A stretch of DNA of 24,412 nucleotides from an uncultured Lachnospiraceae bacterium. Its GTDB lineage: Bacteria > Bacillota > Clostridia > Lachnospirales > Lachnospiraceae. Below are positions 15,037 through 22,952 of the stretch, piece by piece. Made by a program: the position numbers and the translations under genes. The stretch lies in the NCBI GenBank assembly GCA_910584945.1, contig CAJUDY010000050.1, positions 1-24,412 on the forward strand. Reading direction: 5' to 3'. The notes beneath the pieces are model-generated. The model worked only from the letters and a program-made list of their open reading frames with translations, was not told the DNA's origin and ran no database searches. Within the stretch, counting starts at the first letter, position 1; each line of letters starts with the position of its first letter.

Positions 15037-15410
15037 CACAATTCCTCCAATACAATATGAAATAACTCCGTAAGCTCCTGTTGGTTCATCCCGCAGCTTC
15101 TGCCTTTCCGGATGGCGGCTTCCAGCTCCGCCTCCACCTCTCGTCGCTTTTCCTCCAGAAGCTGTGCCTGATTGGCGCTCAGTACAAAGCTTCCTTTTCC
15201 GTGGACTGTGGAGATAAATCCCTCCTGTTCCAGCGCATCGTAGGACTTCTTCACGGTCAGCGCGCTGACTTTAAGTTCCCTGGCCAGGGTTCTCACGGAA
15301 GGAAGAGCCGTCCTTTCTGCAAGCTCTCCGTGCATGATCAGATCTTTGATCTGTCCGGAGATCTGTTCATAGATAGGCTGCATGGATGAATGATTGACAA
15401 TCAGCTTCAT
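15036..15410 (-). CDS. GntR-family regulator, YtrA subfamily
   Basis: A short 124-residue GntR protein with the winged helix at about 10-75: PIYEQISGQIKDLIMHGEL, then LPSVRTLARELKVSALTVKK and SYDALEQEGFISTVHGKGSF. The short C-terminal helical part (about 80-124) is the minimal dimerisation domain of YtrA-type regulators, which have no large effector domain. It is first in the operon, overlapping the ATPase gene. The ATG at 15410 has AAAGGAGG. The promoter lies within a symmetric operator (15428-15480), consistent with self-repression. Confidence 0.92.
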   Translation of the reverse strand: MKLIVNHSSMQPIYEQISGQIKDLIMHGELAERTALPSVRTLARELKVSALTVKKSYDALEQEGFISTVHGKGSFVLSANQAQLLEEKRREVEAELEAAIRKGRSCGMNQQELTELFHIVLEEL

Positions 15411-15427
15411 CTCATTCCTCCTTTGTT

Positions 15428-15480
15428 ACAAACAGTATATAACACTTTATAACTGTTGTCAACTGTTTTGTACTGTTTGT
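15428..15480 (-). promoter_or_regulatory. Promoter and operator of the GntR operon
   Basis: On the minus strand, TTGACA (15457-15462), a 17-base spacer and TATACT (15434-15439) form the promoter. A perfect 10-bp inverted repeat, ACAAACAGTA at 15428-15437 and TACTGTTTGT at 15471-15480, brackets it. Between the arms, ACTGTT recurs at 15452-15457 and 15462-15467. The repressor is probably the GntR protein. Confidence 0.8.
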
Positions 15481-15497
15481 TTTAAAATTTGGAATAA

Positions 15498-15539
15498 GAA
15501 AAAGACCCGGCGCAGGATACTTCCCATACCAGGTCTTTC
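15498..15539 (-). terminator. Terminator of the GH3 gene
   Basis: On the minus strand, AAAGACCTGG pairs with CCGGGTCTTT across a loop of about 18 bases and is followed by TTTTCTT. It begins nine bases after the stop of the GH3 gene and lies just upstream of the GntR promoter. Confidence 0.75.
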
Positions 15540-15548
15540 TTCCTCTGG

Positions 15549-16850
15549 TTATTCCTTATATTTCACCCGAAGAATTCTTCTCACGGATTCCTCTACCCGC
15601 TCCTCGGTAAGCTCCCCCGATTCCAGCGCTGAGAGAACTCCCTCATAAGCGCTCTCGAAGTTCGCCGGCATCAGCACCAGATCCACCCCCGCCTGAAGCG
15701 CCAGCACCGCGGCTGAGCCGGAGTCATACTGCTGGCTGATGGCGCCCATATTCATGGCGTCCGTCACCACGACGCCTTCATAGCCAAGCCTTCCCCGGAG
15801 TATGTCGGTAATCATGTAAGAAGACAGTGTGCAGGGGACCTCATCCCCGGTGACGGTCGGCACGGAGATATGAGCCGCCATGATAAAAGAGCACCCGCTT
15901 TCAATCCCTTTTTGAAAAGGAACCAGCTCCGCCTCCATCAGCTGATCCAGGGTTTTGTCCGTGTAGGCATAGCCCGCATGGCTGTCTCCTAAGGTCGCTC
16001 CGTGTCCTGGATAGTGCTTCAGGACCGCCCACACCCCGGCTCCCTCCAACCCCTCGGCCTCCGCAAGCGCCATCTCTGCCACCAGATCGGGATCGGTCCC
16101 AAAGGAACGGCTGCCGATGACCTGATTATCCGGATTGGTCAGTACGTCCGCGTCCGGAGCAAAGTCCAGTGTGAAGCCAAGTTCCGACAGATAGGAGCCG
16201 ATCACGGTCCCCACTCTCCTTGCTTCCCCGGCGTCCCTCTTGTCTCCGATGCTGCGCATCGCCGGAACACGCTCCACCGAAAAAGCAGACTGACTGCCGA
16301 CGCGCGCCACTATCCCGCCTTCCTCGTCCACCCCGAGAAACGGCTCCGGAAAGCCTGCCTCTTCATAATATTGGCGGGTATTATGAAGCATCGTCTTCAC
16401 CTGCGTCGGCTCTTTTAGATTTTTCGCAAAATAAATGATGCCTCCCACCGGATACGTAAGGATTGCTTCCTTCGTCTGCTCTCCCGCCGCCGTCACCGTC
16501 TCGTACCCGGTCAGCGCTTCCGGCGTAATCACAAAAAGCTGCAGCACTTTCTCTTCTGTCGTCATATCCGCCAGGACTGCCTCGATCTGTTCTTCCAGAA
16601 GCTCTTCTTCTGTCTTTTCGGGTTCTTTTGCAGGCTTTGGACCTTCTGTCTTCGACTCCTCTATTGTTGGTTCCTCGTCCGTCATTCCTGACAACTCTCC
16701 CTCTGCCTCCGCCTGAACCTCTTCCATACACTCGTCCTTCGCCGCTTCCGCTTCTGCCTCTGGCCCCAACTCCGGACGCTTCTCCTGCCATCCGGTCAGT
16801 AGCCAGTACCCCATACTCCCCGCGCACACACAGACCAAAAGCGCCGCCAA
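15549..16850 (-). CDS. Membrane-anchored glycoside hydrolase family 3 enzyme (NagZ-like)
   Basis: This is a GH3 beta-N-acetylhexosaminidase-type protein, 433 residues from the TTG at 16850. An N-terminal hydrophobic anchor is followed by a Glu/Ala-rich linker (about 25-90), then a (beta/alpha)8 domain. KHYPGHG at 278-284 followed by GDSH (H291) is the NagZ-type mobile loop with its Asp-His acid/base pair, and TDAMNM at 362-367 places the nucleophile at D364. LGVDEEGG near 172 is another family block. Members cleave GlcNAc from muropeptides or glycans; the anchor places this one outside the membrane. The annotated start is doubtful: the TTG lacks a ribosome site and cuts into the anchor. An in-frame ATA at 16886, six bases after GAGGGAG, would give a classical NRKLRYRCIGFL signal-anchor. 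Confidence 0.88.
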   Translation of the reverse strand: MAALLVCVCAGSMGYWLLTGWQEKRPELGPEAEAEAAKDECMEEVQAEAEGELSGMTDEEPTIEESKTEGPKPAKEPEKTEEELLEEQIEAVLADMTTEEKVLQLFVITPEALTGYETVTAAGEQTKEAILTYPVGGIIYFAKNLKEPTQVKTMLHNTRQYYEEAGFPEPFLGVDEEGGIVARVGSQSAFSVERVPAMRSIGDKRDAGEARRVGTVIGSYLSELGFTLDFAPDADVLTNPDNQVIGSRSFGTDPDLVAEMALAEAEGLEGAGVWAVLKHYPGHGATLGDSHAGYAYTDKTLDQLMEAELVPFQKGIESGCSFIMAAHISVPTVTGDEVPCTLSSYMITDILRGRLGYEGVVVTDAMNMGAISQQYDSGSAAVLALQAGVDLVLMPANFESAYEGVLSALESGELTEERVEESVRRILRVKYKE

Positions 16851-17060
16851 AAATCCAATACAGCGGTACCGTAACTTCCTGTTTATAAAAATCTCCCTCG
16901 CTTTCTCAAAATCACGCGCAAAATAATCAACCCCTCCCCCTTTTATCCCGCATTTTCCCGCAAAATGTTATCCACTCGTTTTCTCACTCAGTCTGAATCA
17001 CCTTCAAATTCGCGATAGGCTTGCCGCTGGGAAGTTTCTATCTACTACTCTTATTATCTT

Positions 17061-17089
17061 AGTATATCCAACTATCCAAACATTATCAA
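17061..17089 (-). promoter_or_regulatory. Promoter of the GH3 gene
   Basis: On the minus strand, TTGATA (17084-17089), a 17-base spacer and TATACT (17061-17066). It leaves a leader of about 170 bases before the GH3 coding region (16887-17055) in which I see no known riboswitch or gene. Confidence 0.65.
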
Positions 17090-17136
17090 GTGAAACATTT
17101 CTACTCATACGATCACTGCAAATTCTTCCAACATCA

Positions 17137-17165
17137 GCCGCCGGGATCTGCACCCTCCCGGCGGC
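17137..17165 (-). terminator. GC-rich hairpin after the BceB-like permease gene
   Basis: A perfect 10-bp GC-rich inverted repeat, GCCGCCGGGA (17137-17146) and TCCCGGCGGC (17156-17165), has a 9-base loop and sits 22 bases past the permease stop. It has no T tract on either side, so it may act as an RNA 3'-end block rather than an intrinsic terminator. Confidence 0.5.
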
Positions 17166-17187
17166 GTCCGTGTAAAGCACTTTCACA

Positions 17188-19281
17188 TCACCCAATCCCC
17201 ACAATCTCCCTCGTCTTTTTATACGCCCCCCTGTACACCGCATACATCACCCCCGCGATCAGGCACATCAGCCCCCCTTCCATCAAAAGCATCCACACCT
17301 CAAAGCGCTCCAGCGCCATATCATTAAAGTACGTCAAAAACAGAGAAAACACTCCGGTCACCACACATCCGGCCGCCACCGGATACACAAAAATTTTGCG
17401 AAGCTGCACCTTGATCACCCGCTCCTCGTAGGCGTCATCCGCTCCCAGTTTCCGAATATCCAAAAAAAGCTGCCGGTTATCCATAGCGATGGTCACGCTT
17501 CGCACATAACTCATGATCCCCGCGGACGCCAGCACGATGACGGAGACGTAAAGACTCAGAATCACAAAGACCGCCACCAGCTCCATGGCGTCCGCCTTCA
17601 TCAGCACCTTGGAAAAAGGCCAGTATTTCCAATTCGACATCAACCGGGGATTGTCCTTAGACAAATCAATACTTCCCGCATAGCTGTAGGTCTCCCCGGC
17701 CTCCAGCGCCAGCTTCTCCTCCCAGGCGTCATACAGTTCCCAGTGGTCGGAAAACTTTGTGGCTCGGGCAATATACGCCTGCTTCCACGCCTCCGCGAAC
17801 GCGTAAGTATCCTTAAAATTGTCTGCACAGAAGAACGCATAGTTCTCCTTGTATTCCTCCGTCAGCCCTTCTGCCAGCCGGTCATAATCCTCGTCAGACA
17901 GCACAAAAGCAGGATCGCTGTAGAGCGCCAGATTATCAAATTCCGCAGTCCCCGCATATACCGGCGTAAGTCTCTCGTTGGTAACCGGATTCTTAATGCC
18001 GTCCAGGCAGTCGGGGCTGACCCAGATGGACTCCCGATACCCGGCGGACGTGACGGTCAGATACGCGCCCTCTTCCAGAGAAACCGGCGTCCCGGAAATC
18101 CTTTCATAGTCGGCAGCCGACACAAAGGAGGCCAGCTTCTCATACTCCACATCAAAATATCGATGGCTGTCATCCATATCCCGCTCCGTGTAGCGGACCA
18201 CCAGCTCCAGCGTCTGAAGCTCCTTGTATCCCGTGATGCGGACGTTGTACTCCTCCGCCAGCGCTCTGGTTTCCTCCTGACTGATCTGTCGCTCTCTGGC
18301 CGGACAATGCATGGTGTAATCATACGGCGCCTCGTTTCCGCTCTCCGTCGCGCTGTAATAATACATGACGCCCCAGAACGCAGACAGCACCATGACGAAC
18401 ACCAGCAGGGCGATGACACACATGTTCCGGGTTGTCTGCCTGGCGGTAAAACGCATCAGACTGGTGGAGATGATATTTCCGTAATATTTCTTTGGATTCC
18501 GGCCCCTCCCGGACCGGGCCACCCCGCTCAACATCACCAGGTACAGGCCCGCCGCGCTCAACAAATACGTCGCATTCCAGAATGCCGGCATCCCCTGATG
18601 AAACATTCGGACCGTCAAAGAAGGAACCGCCATGGCCAGGAAGAGTCCCAGCACCACAAGCGTCGCCCCCAGTTTCCCGGTAAAGGGCCGGATCTCCCGC
18701 ACCATCTCGGTCTTCCGGCCGGCGTTCAGGACGTCCATGATATCAGTCCGGCGGATAAAACGGATGCCCAGAATCAGAACACCCACCGACAGACCCGCCG
18801 CAAATCCGAGCCCCGTCAGAATGCCGACCGGTCCGAGGCGGTACTGCATCTGTCCTGTACGGATCACCAGTCTCTGAAAAAGCCGGAAGATCAGAAAGGA
18901 CACCGGCGCCGCCAGCAGAATTCCCGCCAGCACATAGCTTCCCACCACTGCCGCCAGCTCCTGGAAAAGCGAGCGGGCAAGGATCTCTCTTCCTGTCCCC
19001 AGCGCCAGCAAAACCCCGTATTCCCTGCTCTTTTTCCGGAAGAAAAGACCGCTTCCATAAAGCGTAAATAACAGACATCCAAGCGCCACCACCCCCAGCA
19101 TCAGCCACATCAGCTTTCTTGTATCTCCGCCGGGAGGCAGCAGTTCCTGAACAGACGGCGAGAAAAACATCAGAGTAAAAGAGGACACCAGCAGCACCGA
19201 GAGAAATACACAAAGCCCCAGAATCCGGTACTGTTCCTGATTACTCCTGCGGAGCTTTGTCATCAGCTTATGCAAGGTCAT
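17188..19281 (-). CDS. FtsX-like ABC permease, BceB/VraG type
   Basis: This is a 697-residue membrane protein with the BceB layout. One N-terminal helix is followed by a cluster of helices that includes the FtsX-type loop FRKKSREYGVLLALGTGREI. More helices follow, then a large extracellular domain (about 320-565, from the YYYSATESGNEAPYDYT region to SNWKYWPFSK), and three or four C-terminal helices with a second FtsX-type segment (QLFLDIRKLGADDAYEERVI). Such permeases with their ATPase confer resistance to, or sense, peptide antibiotics that act on lipid II-cycle intermediates. The frame is open to 19314, but the ATG at 19281 has GGGAGGTG at the right distance and gives MTLHKLMTKLRRSNQ. It overlaps the ATPase gene by 14 bases. 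Confidence 0.9.
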   Translation of the reverse strand: MTLHKLMTKLRRSNQEQYRILGLCVFLSVLLVSSFTLMFFSPSVQELLPPGGDTRKLMWLMLGVVALGCLLFTLYGSGLFFRKKSREYGVLLALGTGREILARSLFQELAAVVGSYVLAGILLAAPVSFLIFRLFQRLVIRTGQMQYRLGPVGILTGLGFAAGLSVGVLILGIRFIRRTDIMDVLNAGRKTEMVREIRPFTGKLGATLVVLGLFLAMAVPSLTVRMFHQGMPAFWNATYLLSAAGLYLVMLSGVARSGRGRNPKKYYGNIISTSLMRFTARQTTRNMCVIALLVFVMVLSAFWGVMYYYSATESGNEAPYDYTMHCPARERQISQEETRALAEEYNVRITGYKELQTLELVVRYTERDMDDSHRYFDVEYEKLASFVSAADYERISGTPVSLEEGAYLTVTSAGYRESIWVSPDCLDGIKNPVTNERLTPVYAGTAEFDNLALYSDPAFVLSDEDYDRLAEGLTEEYKENYAFFCADNFKDTYAFAEAWKQAYIARATKFSDHWELYDAWEEKLALEAGETYSYAGSIDLSKDNPRLMSNWKYWPFSKVLMKADAMELVAVFVILSLYVSVIVLASAGIMSYVRSVTIAMDNRQLFLDIRKLGADDAYEERVIKVQLRKIFVYPVAAGCVVTGVFSLFLTYFNDMALERFEVWMLLMEGGLMCLIAGVMYAVYRGAYKKTREIVGIG

Positions 19282-20023
19282 CGTCGTCACCTCCCAACGT
19301 ACGGATGGTGTCAAGAAGCTGATCCATGAATGCCCTCCGGCTGCCGCCGCCTGTCAGTTCCCCATACACCTGCCCGTCTTTTAAGACGATCACCCGGTCG
19401 CAGAAAGACGCCGCAAAGCTGTCGTGAGTCACCATGAAGATCGTCGCATCCAGCTCCTTTTTCGCCTGCCGGAAGGCGTCGATCACCGCCTTGCAGGACT
19501 TACTGTCCAGATTCCCCGTCGGTTCATCGGCCAGAATCACATAGGGCTTGTTCATCAGCGCTCTTGCCACTGCGGTCCTCTGCCGCTCCCCTCCGGAGAT
19601 CTCAGCGGGATATTTTGAAAAAATCCCTTCAATGCCGAACATCCGGCCCAGGTTCCCCGCCTTCTCTTCCATCTGTACCAAAGGATATCCTGCAATAATC
19701 TGCGGCAGACAGATATTTTCAAAGACGGTCAGCCCGTCCAGCAGCATGAAGTCCTGAAAGACAAATCCCAGGCGCCGGTTGCGGACTCTGGCCAGTGCCT
19801 TTTCTTTCAGGTGAGAAATATCCTTGTCCCCAAGAAAAATCTCTCCCTCCTCATGGGGGATAAAACGGGCAATGCAATTAAGAAGCGTCGTCTTCCCGGA
19901 GCCGGAAGGCCCCATCACGGCCACGAACTCTCCCTTCTTCACCTCCAAAGACACATCCTTTAACACCGGATAAACCTGATTCCCTGACGTATAACTTTTT
20001 GATAAATGCTTTACTTTCAGCAT
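19268..20023 (-). CDS. ABC ATPase, BceA/LolD (MacB) type
   Basis: A 251-residue ATPase of the peptide-antibiotic/lipoprotein-release class. Walker A is GPSGSGKTT, the Q-loop is FVFQDFMLLDGLTVFENI, the signature is ISGGERQRTAVARAL, Walker B is VILADEPTGNLD, and the switch is MVTHDSF. It has the family's opening, LKVKHLSKSYTSGNQVYPVL. It is first in a two-gene operon with the BceB-like permease and divergent from the LytTR two-component genes across a 183-base control region. The ATG at 20023 has a strong GGAGGAGG site. A short acidic tail (GGDDDDLA) ends the protein. Confidence 0.92.
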   Translation of the reverse strand: MLKVKHLSKSYTSGNQVYPVLKDVSLEVKKGEFVAVMGPSGSGKTTLLNCIARFIPHEEGEIFLGDKDISHLKEKALARVRNRRLGFVFQDFMLLDGLTVFENICLPQIIAGYPLVQMEEKAGNLGRMFGIEGIFSKYPAEISGGERQRTAVARALMNKPYVILADEPTGNLDSKSCKAVIDAFRQAKKELDATIFMVTHDSFAASFCDRVIVLKDGQVYGELTGGGSRRAFMDQLLDTIRTLGGDDDDLA

Positions 20024-20100
20024 GACTGCCTCCTCCTGTATAGTTACTTTCTTTCTATAATTTTACCGGAAGAAGCAAAAATCTGCCGCTCTGCAAATGT

Positions 20101-20130
20101 CATCTTTGGCATGAATGATGTAAAGTTTGG
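20101..20130 (+). promoter_or_regulatory. Candidate LytTR-type direct-repeat binding site
   Basis: AAAGTTTGG (20122-20130) fits the LytTR half-site pattern [TA][AC][CA]GTTN[AG][TG] in every position. A weaker copy, CATCTTTGG (20101-20109), lies exactly 21 bases upstream in the same orientation, the spacing expected for a LytTR dimer. It lies in the divergent region between the exporter and the two-component genes, just upstream of the response-regulator promoter. Confidence 0.55.
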
Positions 20131-20138
20131 AAGTCGGA

Positions 20139-20167
20139 TTTACAAATGCAGGTTTCTCCTGTAAAAT
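20139..20167 (+). promoter_or_regulatory. Promoter of the two-component operon
   Basis: TTTACA (20139-20144), a 17-base spacer and TAAAAT (20162-20167) lie about 40 bases upstream of the response-regulator ATG at 20207. Confidence 0.65.
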
Positions 20168-20206
20168 AAGATTCACAGGAAACAGAGAAAGGAAGGAATC
20201 TGCCCG

Positions 20207-20911
20207 ATGATCCACATCGGAATCTGTGATGACGAAGCGCCCATGCGCAGGAACTTACGCATTCCTCTGGAACAAAAGCTCCAGCTTCTTGGGAAAACCT
20301 ATCGAATTTTTGAATATGACTCCGGCGAGGCGCTGCTTACACGCCCGGAGGCGGAAGGACTGGACATTCTTTTTCTGGACATTGAGATGAAGACGCTAAG
20401 CGGCATGGACACGGCCAGGGCCCTGAGAGAAAAAGACAACCGCACCCTTCTCATTTTTGTGACCGCCTATCCGGACTATGTCTTTGAGGGCTATGAGGTG
20501 CACGCCTTTCACTATATCTTAAAGCCCTACGAAGGCCACAAAATCCAAAAGGTTCTGGAACAGGCCCTCACGGAACTGGGCGCCTGCAGGGAACAAGCAT
20601 TCACCATAGAGCAAAAATCGGGCGCTTTGCGGATTCCTTTAAAAAAGATTCTGGTCTTTTCCAGCGACCGGCGGAAGCTTGTCCTTACGCTGACGGACGG
20701 ACAGAAGATGGAGTTCTACGGAAAACTCTCCGACGTCGAGAGCGGACTTCCGGACTATTTTGTCCGCTGCCACAACCGCCATCTGGTGAATCTGAATCAT
20801 GTAACCGCTGTGGAGAAGGACGGATTAAGCTGTGGTCCTCTGACCCTGCCTGTAAGCCGGGCATTCCGTCATCCTCTGGAGATCGCGTTCGCCCGGCTCA
20901 TGCTGCGCTGA
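20207..20911 (+). CDS. LytTR-family response regulator
   Basis: A 234-residue regulator. The receiver domain (about 1-120) has the acidic pair D8-D9, the phospho-acceptor D58 in LDILFLDIEM, T in FVTAYPDY, and K in YILKPYE. The C-terminal LytTR DNA-binding domain (about 138-234) reads from KKILVFSSDRRKLVLTL through FVRCHNRHLVNLNHVTAVEK to the end. The receiver and kinase partner (next gene, 24 bases on) form an Agr/Spd-like system. A matching LytTR half-site precedes the gene, so it probably regulates its own operon and the divergent BceAB-like exporter. The ATG at 20207 follows AAGGAAGG. Confidence 0.92.
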   Translation: MIHIGICDDEAPMRRNLRIPLEQKLQLLGKTYRIFEYDSGEALLTRPEAEGLDILFLDIEMKTLSGMDTARALREKDNRTLLIFVTAYPDYVFEGYEVHAFHYILKPYEGHKIQKVLEQALTELGACREQAFTIEQKSGALRIPLKKILVFSSDRRKLVLTLTDGQKMEFYGKLSDVESGLPDYFVRCHNRHLVNLNHVTAVEKDGLSCGPLTLPVSRAFRHPLEIAFARLMLR

Positions 20912-20935
20912 GATCGGTACAAGGAGATGATGATC

Positions 20936-22228
20936 ATGAACGAATTCCTGCCCGCTGTCAATACGGCAGTTTATTTCTTCTGCAGCGCCCTGTATTTTCT
21001 GGAAGGATTTTTCTTTTACCGGGTTCTCTGCTGTATAGTCAGAAGACGGGAAGGCCGGCTCTGGGCCGCCGCCGTATTCCTTTCCTGCGCCGCGTTGTCC
21101 AGCATGATTATCTTCCCCAACGATCTTTTTAACGTGACTCTGGACCTGATATGGTTCACTGCCATGATGCTTCTGGCCTTTCGCGGAAGTCTCTGGCAGC
21201 GGCTGGCAGCGGTGGTCATCTTTTATCCTCTGATCATCAGTCAGAATTTCCTTGTGATGGATCTGCTGGGCAATCTCCTGCTTCTGCTGGGCGATCCCCC
21301 GTTTTTGAATCCTCTTTTCTCCATCGCCGACACCGCGATCCATCTGGCACTGTGGTATCTGATCCTCCGCCTGATGGAAAAACGCCTGTCCTCCATCAGC
21401 AGGCTGTTCGACGACCGGACCTGGATTCTTCTGGATGTGATCTGTCTGGCCTCCCTGGTGAATATCACCACCTGTATTTATTTTTCACCGGAGGAAAGCT
21501 ATAAAATCTGGCCGGCGACCCTGGCCTGCTTTGTAACCAATCTGGGAAGCTTATTTCTGGCGGAATATTTTATGATCAGTATCCAGAGGGATATGGAACG
21601 AAAAAATCTGAAGCTGCGGAAAAGCTATTATGAAGAACTGGAACAGAATCAGTCCCGGATTCGGAAGCTCCGTCACGATATGAACAATCACTTCAGCGTG
21701 ATCCGATCCCTGGTTCATTCAGGAAATCAAACGGAGGCGGAACAATATTTAGAAAAGCTGGAAGAACGAATCACTGCAGACAGCCGGATTTTCTGTCAGA
21801 ACAGCATCATCAACGCCGTTCTGAACGCTAAGTACAACCTGGCTGTGGAACATGAGATTGACTGCTTCTTTCACATCGGCCTGAAAAGACTGCTCAGCAT
21901 CGATGCCATCAGCCTCTGTTGTCTGTTTGCCAACACGCTGGACAACGCGATCGAGGCTTCTTTGAAAATTTCTGATCCTCAAGACCGTCACATATCTGTG
22001 AAAGCCCGGGTGACGGAAAACGGATATTTTTCTTATGAAATTGTCAACGCAAAAAACAATGCCGTCTTGAAAAAGAACGGCACGTTTTGCTCCGACAAGA
22101 CAGACCGCGCTTCCCATGGTTTTGGTCTGGCCAATGTACGGGAAGTCGTGGAACGATACAGCGGTACCCTGGACATTTCCTATACGGAAGATACCTTTTC
22201 GGTAACGGTTCTGATCCGAAACGCATAA
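20936..22228 (+). CDS. GHKL-family sensor histidine kinase (AgrC-like)
   Basis: A 430-residue kinase with about six N-terminal transmembrane helices (residues 5-215) and almost no extracellular loops. A coiled-coil linker leads to a dimerisation helix containing the phospho-acceptor His247 in LRHDMNNHFSVI. The GHKL ATPase domain follows, with the N-box TLDNAIEAS near 334-342 and the G-box HGFGLANVREVVERY near 397-411. The G-box is the single-motif form typical of this subfamily. There is no AgrB or AgrD gene nearby, so the signal is unlikely to be a locally encoded autoinducing peptide; envelope stress or peptides transmitted via the BceB-like permease are plausible. The start at 20936 is chosen because AAGGAG is nine bases upstream; the ATG codons at 20927 and 20930 are too close. 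Confidence 0.9.
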   Translation: MNEFLPAVNTAVYFFCSALYFLEGFFFYRVLCCIVRRREGRLWAAAVFLSCAALSSMIIFPNDLFNVTLDLIWFTAMMLLAFRGSLWQRLAAVVIFYPLIISQNFLVMDLLGNLLLLLGDPPFLNPLFSIADTAIHLALWYLILRLMEKRLSSISRLFDDRTWILLDVICLASLVNITTCIYFSPEESYKIWPATLACFVTNLGSLFLAEYFMISIQRDMERKNLKLRKSYYEELEQNQSRIRKLRHDMNNHFSVIRSLVHSGNQTEAEQYLEKLEERITADSRIFCQNSIINAVLNAKYNLAVEHEIDCFFHIGLKRLLSIDAISLCCLFANTLDNAIEASLKISDPQDRHISVKARVTENGYFSYEIVNAKNNAVLKKNGTFCSDKTDRASHGFGLANVREVVERYSGTLDISYTEDTFSVTVLIRNA

Positions 22229-22249
22229 CCCTTTCCAAGGCTTTTTAGA
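22229..22249 (+). terminator. Weak terminator after the kinase gene
   Basis: CCTT-TCC-AAGG followed by CTTTTT spans the 16-base gap between the convergent kinase and zinc-ribbon genes. The stem is only four base pairs. Confidence 0.35.
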
Positions 22250-22946
22250 TATGCATTCTTCTGCGCACTTCCTCTCTCAGGCGGGTGCGCCGGATGATCG
22301 TGACCAGGGCGGCGTCGATGATCACACAGCAGGTCAGTACAATGGCAGACCAGGTGATCCCGGGAGAAGTATGCCAGAATTGGTCCATGAGGAGTTCCAC
22401 CGCTACGGTAAACACCGCGATCTCTCCCAAAAGCAGCGCCGCGCAGGACAAGATCGAAGCATGCATCTGCCGGACGCTCACGGCGAAAAGCAGGATCAGC
22501 CCGGTCGCCAGAACCGTCAGGGGAAATGCCAGACGAAGATACCAGCCCCTCCCCGGATGCAGCCAGGCAATGATTCCAAAATACATGGCGATGCCCGCCC
22601 CGTCCAGAAAGAGACTTACGTAGGGACTGAGCCGGTTGACAAAGACCGGCAGGCAGAACACCCACAAAAGCGCACAGCCTCCGATCACATACAGCGACCA
22701 GGAAGTACGGTAGAAGATCAGCAGATTCAAAAGTCCGCAGACGCCGGCGGTCACCGCCAGGATCGTGCTGATCAGGATCATCACATCCGCCTTCTGAACC
22801 GGCGCTACCGATCCTTTCCGGGCCGGAAAAGGAGGCGGGGATTTCCGATCCACCTCCTGTCTTGGGTTATGAACCTCTGTGTTGCAGAGAGGACACACGG
22901 AGCAGGTTGCGTGAAGTTCCACTCCACAGTTGACACAATAGGACAT
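22245..22946 (-). CDS. Zinc-ribbon membrane protein (DUF6320-like)
   Basis: A 233-residue protein. The N-terminus is a zinc ribbon with C4-x2-C7 and C18-x2-C21 (within YCVNCGVELHATCSVCPLC), then a proline/basic linker (about 28-50) and six or so hydrophobic helices. This layout matches proteins annotated DUF6320 in Lachnospiraceae, which are typically encoded beside a condensation-domain-like acyltransferase, as here; the family label is from memory. It follows that gene by only six bases, its ribosome site GAGGTGA lying partly inside the upstream coding end. Function is unknown. A membrane partner that presents or receives the acyltransferase's product is one idea. Confidence 0.75.
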   Translation of the reverse strand: MSYCVNCGVELHATCSVCPLCNTEVHNPRQEVDRKSPPPFPARKGSVAPVQKADVMILISTILAVTAGVCGLLNLLIFYRTSWSLYVIGGCALLWVFCLPVFVNRLSPYVSLFLDGAGIAMYFGIIAWLHPGRGWYLRLAFPLTVLATGLILLFAVSVRQMHASILSCAALLLGEIAVFTVAVELLMDQFWHTSPGITWSAIVLTCCVIIDAALVTIIRRTRLREEVRRRMHI

Positions 22947-22952
22947 CTTCTC

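Noticed and set aside
17004..17243. 79-codon minus-strand frame after the permease gene
   Set aside because: It covers the permease 3' end, the GC hairpin and the GH3 promoter; no family resemblance or ribosome site.
17743..19071. 442-codon plus-strand frame opposite the BceB-like permease
   Set aside because: Shadow frame, very rich in Arg, Gln and His; the minus-strand reading is a clear family member.
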